The notes beneath the pieces are model-generated. The model made no database searches. It worked only from the letters and a program-made list of their open reading frames with translations, and was not told the DNA's origin. From positions 558,001 to 622,000 of the forward strand of contig JACRHT010000016.1 in the NCBI GenBank assembly GCA_016217545.1: DNA of 64,000 nucleotides. Reading direction: 5' to 3'. The translations under genes and the position numbers were made by a program. Below, piece after piece: positions 37,208-44,096 of this stretch; the first letter of the stretch is position 1, and every line of letters begins with the position of its first letter. Source of the stretch: Opitutia bacterium (GTDB lineage: Bacteria > Verrucomicrobiota > Verrucomicrobiia > Opitutales > Opitutaceae).

Positions 37208-37714
37208 CTAATTTCCTCGGCTGCCGTCCCAATAGAGCATTTTGAGTCGCGTGCGCGACTGGTTGATGAAGCAGAAGACCGCACCGCTGCGCGGATCCTC
37301 CTCGAGTTGCTCGGCCACCGCGCTCCACAGGCCGTTAAACTGCTTTCGCATGTCCACCGGCTGCACCGCCACGTAGATCCCATCATCGCCACGCACGACC
37401 ACGCCGTCGGACAAACGCACCTCCAGGCTCGCGGTCGTCGGCACTGCCGCTGGAAACTGCACCTGCGCAAACTGCATCGCGCCCTCCCGGGATGACGACA
37501 TCGGCGACACGCGCAGCTCTCCTTTCGCGGCCTTCTGCACCCAGTGCGCAAAAGTCGAGTAGCGCAGCCCCTCCCGCTTCGCGAACGCCATCTGGTTCAA
37601 GCCGCTCTCGCGATACGCGCGCACGTAGTCGGCGCGCTGCGCCACCGACATCCGTCGCCGCCCACGCGAGTCGCGATCTCCCGCATCAATCACCTCCGCC
37701 ACAATCGTTCCCAT
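37208..37714 (-). pseudogene. IS66 TnpA-TnpB remnant (fused and truncated)
   Basis: The 168-residue frame starts with an IS66 TnpA-type HTH (MSVAQRADYVRAYRESGLNQ, then FAKREGLRYSTFAHWV) and TnpA C-terminal residues (LEVRLSDGVVVRGDD). It then runs without a stop into TnpB (YVAVQPVDMRKQFNGLWSAV, FCFINQSRTRLKMLYWDG). TnpA and TnpB are normally separate and overlapping genes, and TnpB continues well beyond WDG. The fusion and cut-off show a decayed element; TnpC is absent. Confidence 0.8.
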
Positions 37715-37773
37715 CCCGCCACTTTACCGAGCTCAATCATCCGCGCCTAGGAGGACGCCCGCCGGACGCTTAC
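37208..37773 (-). mobile_element. IS66-family insertion sequence remnant
   Basis: One end is intact: reading the minus strand from 37773 the sequence begins GTAAGCGTCCGGCGGGC, the typical GTAAGCG start of IS66 inverted repeats, ahead of tnpA. The other end is missing because the element breaks off inside tnpB near 37208-37225, next to the end of the recombinase-like gene. It is therefore a 5' fragment. Confidence 0.78.
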
Positions 37774-38347
37774 AGAATGCCGCTCAGAGGCAAAGGCCTC
37801 CTGAACGCCAAGTGGTCCGAGCATGGCGGCAAGAATTGCAATCGGCGCTACACCTACGCCCACATCAGTGGCAACGATCCCTCCGGCACTCCCCAGCCCT
37901 TTAGCGCACTCCGTCTCGGTCCTATATCCGATGAACGCCCCCCCGGACGGCACCGCGCCTTCGGCGCATTCCGTCCGGTTGTTTTTTGGCGAAGCGTGCC
38001 GGGCGCCACATCGGCGCACGGTTGATCGCTTCCCTGCCCTCTGGCGCGGGAAGCTCCCGAAAGTAACCGTCCGTATGTCCCTCGAAGACGAGGCCGAACC
38101 CGGCTCGTCCCGCGACGTTCGCATCCGTGCTGTTCGCGAGGCGCTCAAACTACTCGGAGACATCATCCGCGTTGTTGACGTCTTGGCGGCGCTCTTGGTG
38201 CGCCTGTTGTGAGGATTCGAGTCGAGGTTGGGCATCGTGCCGCGTTTGCGCAACAGAAGCGCGAACGCGGCACCTTCGCGGAACACGGCGGCTAGCCCGC
38301 GGGAATTTCCAGCAAACGGCACGGACCATCTCCGGTTCCACAACTCA
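37774..38347. other. Intergenic region with a terminator
   Basis: No gene here can be supported with confidence. A plus-strand frame from ATG 38074 to TGA 38210-38212 encodes 45 residues (MSLEDEAEPGSSRDVRIRA then a leucine- and valine-rich tail) with natural-looking codon use, but no family is recognised. A strong hairpin with a T-run sits at 37943-37987. An overlapping minus-strand frame (37747-38358) crosses the IS66 end and is unlikely to be real. Confidence 0.5.
37943..37987 (+). terminator. Rho-independent terminator-like hairpin
   Basis: CCGGACGG (37943-37950) pairs with CCGTCCGG (37971-37978), with an inner GCGCC/GGCGC stem around a TTC loop, followed by TTGTTTTTT. This is the most convincing intrinsic terminator in the window, yet no plus-strand gene that I can support ends just before it; the nearest is the recombinase-like gene, 760 bases away across the IS66 fragment. 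Confidence 0.7.
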
Positions 38348-38989
38348 ATGTCCTTCACGTTTGTGATGGTCTCACGGGCGACGCTCTGGCGTCAGCTCCT
38401 CCGCGACAAGATCGAGTCCGATCTGTCCGCCCGCTGCCTCGCCGATTGCGAGCATCTCGATGAACTCAGAGCCGATCTCGAAGCGGTCGATCTCGCGATC
38501 ATCGATGCCGATGACGGCATCGGCCACGCGACTGCTCTGGTGCACACCCTGGCTCCGGCACGCTGCATCCGGTATTGCTGCTTTGTGACTTCAACGCGCG
38601 GCTCGTTCCTCGCCCACCATCTCCACCAAGAGGAAAAACTGCGAGGGATCGTGCATTCCGCGGATACGATCGCGGAGGTCCTGCGCTCTATCGGCGATAT
38701 TGCGAACGGCGCTCAGCGCCTGTCTCGTCACGTCGACCAGAGGGAGCGGCGGTATTTCGGAGCGCTGCTCTCGCCGCGAGAAACCGAACTCGCGGAGGCC
38801 TTCGTATACGGGTCGTCAAATGAGGTTCTCGCGGCACGCTTCGGCTTGTCGCCGGAAACCGTGCGCACCCATCGACGGAACCTATTCCGTAAATTGGACG
38901 CCCATCAACAGACCGATCTCATCCGCTTCGCTTTGGGTTCCGGACTGGTCGCGACGCGTGAATTCGTGAGCTGGGGACGGCCCCCGTGA
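38348..38989 (+). CDS. LuxR-family regulator with degenerate receiver
   Basis: The 213-residue protein has an N-terminal receiver-like fold (VDLAIIDADDGIGHAT at the phospho-acceptor site, but without a clear conserved lysine) and a C-terminal LuxR HTH (LSPRETELAEAFVYG, NEVLAARFGLSPETVRTHRRN, LFRKL). I start at ATG 38348 because MSFTFVMVSRATLWRQLL aligns with the N-terminus of the second regulator at 39877-40647; the upstream extension does not. It lies inside the repeat-flanked segment. Targets and signals are unknown. Confidence 0.78.
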   Translation: MSFTFVMVSRATLWRQLLRDKIESDLSARCLADCEHLDELRADLEAVDLAIIDADDGIGHATALVHTLAPARCIRYCCFVTSTRGSFLAHHLHQEEKLRGIVHSADTIAEVLRSIGDIANGAQRLSRHVDQRERRYFGALLSPRETELAEAFVYGSSNEVLAARFGLSPETVRTHRRNLFRKLDAHQQTDLIRFALGSGLVATREFVSWGRPP

Positions 38990-39093
38990 ACGTCCGCATC
39001 TTTTGTTCACGATGGCCATTTTTCCGGGGGCCCCACTCACCGGCAAATCACCACTGTCATTGAAGAGTATCTGTTTCCGGCTCTACCGAAGCT

Positions 39094-39332
39094 CCGCAGG
39101 CGGTCGCGACTCACCTGCGCACTCAGCGATGCTGGGCTGGGCGCTATCGCGCCCCGAGCGACGCAGTCGCTCAGGCAGTGCCTATCAATAGGCACGAGTG
39201 GTGCCCGCATACTCCGTCCAAGGTGATTTCTGCGGTTTTTTCACCGAATCCGGCGAACTCCCACAATCCCGGAGTAGTGACGAATGTATTCCGCACTCTG
39301 CCCAGCCCGTCCCGCGACCGCGCGCCGTTGCG
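39094..39332 (+). repeat. Direct repeat copy B (about 240 bp)
   Basis: It is the partner of 34616-34856. This copy retains several short perfect hairpins, namely GGGCGC-TATC-GCGCCC, GAGCGAC-GCA-GTCGCTC and GTGCCTAT-CA-ATAGGCAC, which are partly decayed in copy A. The hairpins suggest that the ancestral element was structured, as in REP-like or recombination-site families. Confidence 0.65.
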
Positions 39333-39415
39333 CGGTCGCTATGGGGCAAGACAACGCGGATCGATCCCGCGCGGCGAGCTACCTATCGCCAACGCCCGAA
39401 TAACGTCCCCTGAAA

Positions 39416-39441
39416 CCGGCGGAGCCTTTCGGCTCCGCCGG
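39416..39441. repeat. Perfect 11-bp hairpin
   Basis: CCGGCGGAGCC and GGCTCCGCCGG flank a TTTC loop with no mismatch. There is no T-run on either side, so it is a stable structure rather than a clear intrinsic terminator. It may end or protect transcripts converging here from the two LuxR-type genes. Confidence 0.6.
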
Positions 39442-39876
39442 CTCAGGAACCTTCGCGCAGACCCTACACAGGCAACGCACGTTACCGCTTTGCCAAGGCA
39501 CTGCGCGAAATACTGTGCCGCGCAATCAGGCGGTTGCGCGCGCGACGGAAAAACCGAGAAGGAAGATTCAAACCGACCACCATCTGCCGCGTTTTTTGTG
39601 CGCAAGCGCTCCGATCAAAAGCGCAGAATTTACCGCAAACAGCGTAGTCACTTTACCCTCGAGTCGCACGCCCACCGCCAATCGCCCCAGCCGACGCGCG
39701 CCCGCTCAACCACGGTAGTTTCCATGATATTTGGATCTCATCGGTTTGGCACTGAAGGCGAGTGCGGAAGCGGTCAGGGGCGCTCGTGCAAATGCGTGAG
39801 GTCGCCCTGCCGCCATTGTTTGCGAAATGGATGAATCGAAACGCCCGCCCGCCGCGCGATTTCCGATAAAGTCACC

Positions 39877-40647
39877 CTAGCCTGATCCGATTCGTCGCAA
39901 GCCGGTAACCGCGCTTTGCCCGTCCCGATGCTGCCGCCGACCGACTCGATCAATTGACACGATTTCGGCTCGGCGCATCAAGCTGCACGCCTCATCGAGT
40001 GAAACCAATCCCACGCGCGCGGCAAACGCGATGAGTTCCGTCTGCGACTTGATTTCGAGTTTGGCAAACACGTTACGCCGATGTGTTCGCAGTGTCGCCG
40101 CGCTCATCGATAGAACCTTCGCTCCCTTCTTGATCCCGGGTTGCAGCACCATCACGCGCATTACCTCCACTTCGCGTTCGGACAACACGCGGGAGAAATA
40201 GAACCGTTCCCGTGCGTCCACGTGTGCGCTAACGAAAAGATTCCCCCGTAGGACCGCCGCCACTCCAGCACGAAACTCCTCCACAGTATCGCGTTTGTGC
40301 AGGAGGCCGTGGAATCCGTAACGCATTAAAAGGTGCAAATGATACCCACCCGAGACATCGGTAACGAAGATCACGCGACGCCCGCGATGAGATCGGCCCA
40401 ATTCTGCCGCCTCTCGCGCGGAAAGCTGGCAAGTGTCGCAATCCACGATAAGCAGATCACTCGAATGCCCGGCCGCGACGACGTCCGAGACCGAGACGAA
40501 CTCACCAAGGCATCTCGCCGCACCAAACTCCCCGAGAGCGATTCTCAGCAACGCGCGCACCAACGTCTGCCGCGACAGCAAAGTGAAGGAGTATGGGATC
40601 GGATCGTCGATGCCGGGAAGAAATCGCTCCCAACGACCGCGCGACAA
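39877..40647 (-). CDS. LuxR-family response-regulator-like protein
   Basis: The protein has a receiver-like domain with an aspartate in LLIVDCDTCQL, RRVIFVTDVSGG and the lysine of FHGLLHKRDTVEEF. A NarL/LuxR-type HTH follows (VLSEREVEVMRVMVL, GAKVLSMSAATLRTHRRNVFAKL). The listed start is TTG 40647 (256 residues). The first 15 or so residues run into the decayed IS3 element, so a start nearer the segment SFTLLSRQTLVRALL is possible. It is homologous to the regulator at 38348-38989, which lies 887 bases away and points toward it. Confidence 0.75.
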   Translation of the reverse strand: MSRGRWERFLPGIDDPIPYSFTLLSRQTLVRALLRIALGEFGAARCLGEFVSVSDVVAAGHSSDLLIVDCDTCQLSAREAAELGRSHRGRRVIFVTDVSGGYHLHLLMRYGFHGLLHKRDTVEEFRAGVAAVLRGNLFVSAHVDARERFYFSRVLSEREVEVMRVMVLQPGIKKGAKVLSMSAATLRTHRRNVFAKLEIKSQTELIAFAARVGLVSLDEACSLMRRAEIVSIDRVGRRQHRDGQSAVTGLRRIGSG

Positions 40648-40699
40648 GTGCCGCTTCTCGCCAAGGGCAGGTAGCGACCATACCTCAATTGCAGGAGGT

Positions 40700-41097
40700 G
40701 CATAGTTGGTCTTCGCTAGCTGGAACTAGGATAAAGCTGCAGCCGGCACGCCCGCCGTGCGCCAAGAGCGAAGCTCGCTCGCAACCAATCGGCGATCGGG
40801 CGCTTACGCGTGAGCTTCGAACTTTTGCCATGACTACCTGGAGCATCCGCTTGTCGAGGCTCAGATCCGCGACCACGCACTCGAGGGAACTGTTCTCATC
40901 GCGAAGCTGCCGTAGCTCGCGCAGCTCTCTAACACCGAGGCCGCCGTATTGCCGCTTCCAGCTAAAATAGGCCTGCTCGGCTACACCGAGTTGCCGACAA
41001 ACTTCACCGATCTATGCGACGTCTTCCACGGAACGCAGCGCATAGATGATCTGCTCTTCAGACCATTTTCTACGGGGCGGGGCTGGGATTTTCGGAT
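40700..41097 (-). pseudogene. IS3-family transposase remnant (OrfA and start of OrfB)
   Basis: The minus strand reads RRKWSEEQIIYALRSVEDVA, an in-frame TAG (41012-41014), then IGEVCRQLGVAEQAYFSWKR, YGGLGVRELRELRQLRDEN and VVADLSLDKRMLQVVMAK. This is the OrfA of IS407/IS1222-like IS3 elements. A CAAAAG slippery stretch follows, and a different frame continues with KLTRKRPIADWLRASFALG and ARRACR of OrfB before stopping. The stop codon and the missing body of OrfB mark it as dead. Confidence 0.8.
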
Positions 41098-41152
41098 TTA
41101 TCCGGCCCCGACGACTAACACAACATTAGTCCAGTTTTCAGGGGCAGGATCA
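40700..41152 (-). mobile_element. IS3-family insertion sequence remnant
   Basis: The outer end is recognisable: reading the minus strand from 41152 gives TGATCCTGCCCC and CTGAAAACTGGAC, a common terminal repeat type of IS3 elements, 22 bases beyond the lacI stop. The distal end was not found and the sequence merges with the 5' side of the LuxR-type gene. The left coordinate is approximate. Confidence 0.7.
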
Positions 41153-41173
41153 GCGGCACATGCGGTGCGGTCC

Positions 41174-42238
41174 CTAGGCCGCCGATCCCGCCCTCACCGT
41201 GCCGCCGTCGCGCCAGTGGCAGTGCACGAGCAGGCTGCGGCGGACGCGCGGGATGCCGCGCTCGCCAGCCCGGATCTTCGAGAGCACCAGATCGACCGCA
41301 GCCTTGCCGATCTCGTCCGAGTTTTGATCGATGCCCGCCCAAGAGGCCGTCGCCGGCGTGATGTCGAGGGAGACCAGGCCAATGTCCCGCGGGCACAGCA
41401 GGCCCGCGCCAGCGAGCCAGCCCGGCATCGGATTCGGCGCGTTGCGGAAGGTCGAGAGCGTGAGCACGCAATCGACTTCGTGGTCGCGCACCCAAGCGAG
41501 GAAGCCCGCCTCGTCCATGTGATCGGGCAGGAACGGCGGGATCGCGGCAAGGTCCGGAATCTCGGTCGTCAGCGCGGCGCAGCCGTTGGCCCAGCCGTGA
41601 TTCGTGATCGAGTTCTGGTAATGCTCGATCGCGAGTCCGATGCGGCGGTAGCCGCGGGCCGCCAGCACGCGACCGGCCAGCAGCACACCCTGCGTGTGAT
41701 CGCTCACGACGCAGTCGAGCTGCGGGTTCTGCACCATGTGGCCCACCGGCACCGTCGCGAAATGCTCCCACGGCAGCACGAGTTCGAAGGGATCCTTCGG
41801 AAACGCCGCGAGAAGGATGCCAGCGATGCTCCGCGCGCGGAGAATCTCCCCCAGCCGCCGCCCGGTCATGCCGTGCGAGGTCAGCGCGAATTCGCTGATG
41901 CCGAAACCAAACAACGCCGCCTGCTCGCGCGCCGCCGACCAGTGCCGGCACAACGTCGGCGTGCCGCGCCACTCCTGCACGTCGTCGTAGGGCGTGAGGT
42001 AGGCCAGCGTGCCGAGATACTGATTCGGACCGCCGCGACGCGTCGAACGCATCACTTCGCCCAGCAGCGGATTGTGGCGATACCCGAGCTCCTCCGCCGC
42101 CGACAGGACGCGCGCCTGCGTGTCCTTGGCAATGCTCACCGCCCCGCTGAGGCTCCGCGACACCGTCGAGATCGAGACGCCGGCTTTGGCCGCGACGTCC
42201 TGAAGGGTGACCTTTCCGGCTGGGGTAACCGAAAGCAT
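41174..42238 (-). CDS. LacI-family transcriptional regulator
   Basis: The 354-residue protein has a LacI HTH and hinge (VTLQDVAAKAGVSISTVSRSLSG, then EELGYRHNP) and a periplasmic-binding-protein-like ligand domain (LGTLAYLTPYDD through LVHCHWRDGG). ATG 42238 has a GAGAGGAC sequence upstream. It is the last gene of the carbohydrate locus, and a perfect 15-bp palindrome (42290-42304) precedes it. An identical site precedes the TonB receptor gene, so it likely represses both and responds to a sugar released from the substrate. Confidence 0.9.
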   Translation of the reverse strand: MLSVTPAGKVTLQDVAAKAGVSISTVSRSLSGAVSIAKDTQARVLSAAEELGYRHNPLLGEVMRSTRRGGPNQYLGTLAYLTPYDDVQEWRGTPTLCRHWSAAREQAALFGFGISEFALTSHGMTGRRLGEILRARSIAGILLAAFPKDPFELVLPWEHFATVPVGHMVQNPQLDCVVSDHTQGVLLAGRVLAARGYRRIGLAIEHYQNSITNHGWANGCAALTTEIPDLAAIPPFLPDHMDEAGFLAWVRDHEVDCVLTLSTFRNAPNPMPGWLAGAGLLCPRDIGLVSLDITPATASWAGIDQNSDEIGKAAVDLVLSKIRAGERGIPRVRRSLLVHCHWRDGGTVRAGSAA

Positions 42239-42289
42239 GCCGCGTTGATGTCCTCTCGGTCTCCTTCGGTCAACCCCGCCGACCCGTTC

Positions 42290-42304
42290 CTGCAACGTTT
42301 GCAG
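42290..42304 (-). promoter_or_regulatory. LacI-type operator upstream of lacI
   Basis: CTGCAACGTTTGCAG is a perfect 6-3-6 palindrome with the central CG typical of LacI-family sites. It lies between the glycanase stop and the lacI start, 52 bases upstream of the ATG. Its reverse complement is found, base for base, at 52857-52871. Confidence 0.8.
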
Positions 42305-42362
42305 AAAGCCCTTCGTCCCCATTCGCCGCGCAAATATCCCCGTCGCGCGGCAACCTGCGAGG

Positions 42363-44096
42363 CTAGCGGACTTGGAAGGTCGCCGAGTCGTTCCGAATCG
42401 ACGCGAGATCGGTGCGCACCAGCCGCAGCGCACCGTCCGCATCTTCGCGAATCCAAAGCGCCGGGCGACCCGGGGCGCCGAGTCCGACCCCGGCAATGAC
42501 GACGTCCTCCAGAACCGTGTCCGCGAGGGTCCCCTCGCCTTTCGCCCGGCCCGGAGCGACGACCGAGATGCCGTCCGACAAGCTGTCGCGGATTTCCAGG
42601 CCCTGAATGCGCACGCCGGAGATGCTGCGCCGCTCCATGCAAATCTGCAGCGCCGCCCGCCACGTCCACGTGTGGTCGTAGCCGCCACACCGCACGAGCC
42701 GGCAATTCGTCACGGCGGTCATGCCGCTGAAATTGTTGTCGATCTTCCGCTCCGCGTCGCGCGTCGGAAACGACGTGCTGATCAGGATGCCGCACCCCGC
42801 CGTAATGTCCGTGAACAAACAGTCCTCAATGCGGTTGCCGGCGCCGCCGTAGAGCGAGCCGCCATTGGCAAGGAACGGCAGCTGACCCGTGCAGCGCCGG
42901 ATCACGTTATGCCCGGGTTTCTCTGCGCCCTCGTCGTGCCCTTGGTCGAATGGCACCGGCCAAATCGCGTAGCAATCGTCGCCCGTGCCGCGCGCCGTGC
43001 AATTCTGCACGATGGAGTGCGTCGAACCCACGCAAAGGTTCACTCCGTCGGCGAGAAGATTGCGGAAACGGCAGCCGTCGATCACGAGGCGCACGCCGTT
43101 GTAGATCCACGCGCCCGCTTTCGTGTGCTCGACCCACACGCGCGAGATCGAAGCGTCCCGACAATCCGCGCCGACGAGCCCGTCGTTCGGTTCCTCGTCG
43201 TTGCGGTAGTTGAGTTGGCCGACCATGGCGAAATCGGCGACATGGACATTCGATCCGGTGAGCTTGAAACGCACGCGCCGCGTCGCATCGCCATAGAGCG
43301 CTGCATCGCCCACGAACGTCGTGTGCCACATGCCGGCGCCCTGAATCGTCACGCCGGTCGGCACCACGATGTCACCCGTGATCTTGTAGTCGCCGGCCGG
43401 CACCCAGACGATGCCGCCTTTTTTCCGCGCCTCGGCCACGCAACGACGCAGCGCGTCGGTGTCGTCCGTCTCCCCTCGGCCGCCCGCGCCAAAATCCATC
43501 ACCGACAACGAACCCGCCGGACGCGCGACCGCCGCAGGCACGCACTCGAGGTCGACGAGATCGACGACGCAATTCACGCCGTCGTCCGCCGTCTTCGCGA
43601 GACGCACGACGTCGCCCGCCGCAATCGTCAATCCTTTCAAGCGCAGTTCGTCGTAGAAATTCCGCGCCTTCCCCTGCTTCGGGTCGTTGGAGAACGGGTA
43701 GTTTCCATAAAGCCACGCGTTGCGGGAGCTGAGCGCCAAATCCCCGGCCGCACGGCCGTTGATCGTGAGCGACAGCTTCGACGTCGTGCCGCCGCCAGTC
43801 GCCGCATCGGGCAAGCTGTAGCGCAACACCAGCGCGTCGGCCGCCCGCGGCGCGGTGAACTCCACGAATTCACCCGCGCGGGCGAGCTGCACGCATTGCT
43901 GGCCGGACGACTCCATCTCGACGCGGTGCGGAGCGTAGACCGGCCCCAGCACCACGCCAGAAGTGCGCATGCCTTCCACCTCGAGCGTGGTCCACGGAAT
44001 CTCGGCGCCCACCGGACGCTCGGCTCCGCCGGACAGCGGGGCCGCCCAAACGGCCAGACTGATCGAGCCCAGAAAAAGGAAGCGCGCACGTTTCAT
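42363..44096 (-). CDS. Secreted beta-helix glycanase (GH87-like)
   Basis: The 577-residue protein has a signal peptide (FLFLGSISLAVWAAPLSGG). A CBM35-like beta-sandwich (about 30-195, with VEMESSGQQCVQLARAGEFVEF) follows, then a right-handed beta-helix (about 200-540) with VMDFGAGGRGETDDTDALRR, VWVPAGDYKITG, TIQGAGMWHTTFVG and TARGTGDDCYAIWP. The CBM35 plus helix arrangement and the GAGMWHT and GTGDD motifs recall GH87 mycodextranase/alpha-1,3-glucanases. The start overlaps the GH65 stop by four bases. A GH28-like enzyme is the alternative. Confidence 0.75.
   Translation of the reverse strand: MKRARFLFLGSISLAVWAAPLSGGAERPVGAEIPWTTLEVEGMRTSGVVLGPVYAPHRVEMESSGQQCVQLARAGEFVEFTAPRAADALVLRYSLPDAATGGGTTSKLSLTINGRAAGDLALSSRNAWLYGNYPFSNDPKQGKARNFYDELRLKGLTIAAGDVVRLAKTADDGVNCVVDLVDLECVPAAVARPAGSLSVMDFGAGGRGETDDTDALRRCVAEARKKGGIVWVPAGDYKITGDIVVPTGVTIQGAGMWHTTFVGDAALYGDATRRVRFKLTGSNVHVADFAMVGQLNYRNDEEPNDGLVGADCRDASISRVWVEHTKAGAWIYNGVRLVIDGCRFRNLLADGVNLCVGSTHSIVQNCTARGTGDDCYAIWPVPFDQGHDEGAEKPGHNVIRRCTGQLPFLANGGSLYGGAGNRIEDCLFTDITAGCGILISTSFPTRDAERKIDNNFSGMTAVTNCRLVRCGGYDHTWTWRAALQICMERRSISGVRIQGLEIRDSLSDGISVVAPGRAKGEGTLADTVLEDVVIAGVGLGAPGRPALWIREDADGALRLVRTDLASIRNDSATFQVR

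Larger units (their letters stand above)
38990..39876. other. Intergenic region with repeat copy B and a strong hairpin
   Basis: This 890-base stretch carries the second copy of the long direct repeat (39094-39332) and an 11-bp perfect hairpin (39416-39441). The longest open frames here (39178-39834 plus, 39339-39605 minus) have no recognisable domains and atypical codon use. I see no RNA gene. Confidence 0.55.

Noticed and set aside
37747-38358. 203-codon minus-strand frame
   Set aside because: It spans the IS66 terminal repeat and a plus-strand terminator hairpin, and its composition is unlike the real genes.
39178-39834. 218-codon plus-strand frame in the intergenic region
   Set aside because: It crosses repeat copy B and a perfect hairpin, has no ribosome site and no recognisable domain.
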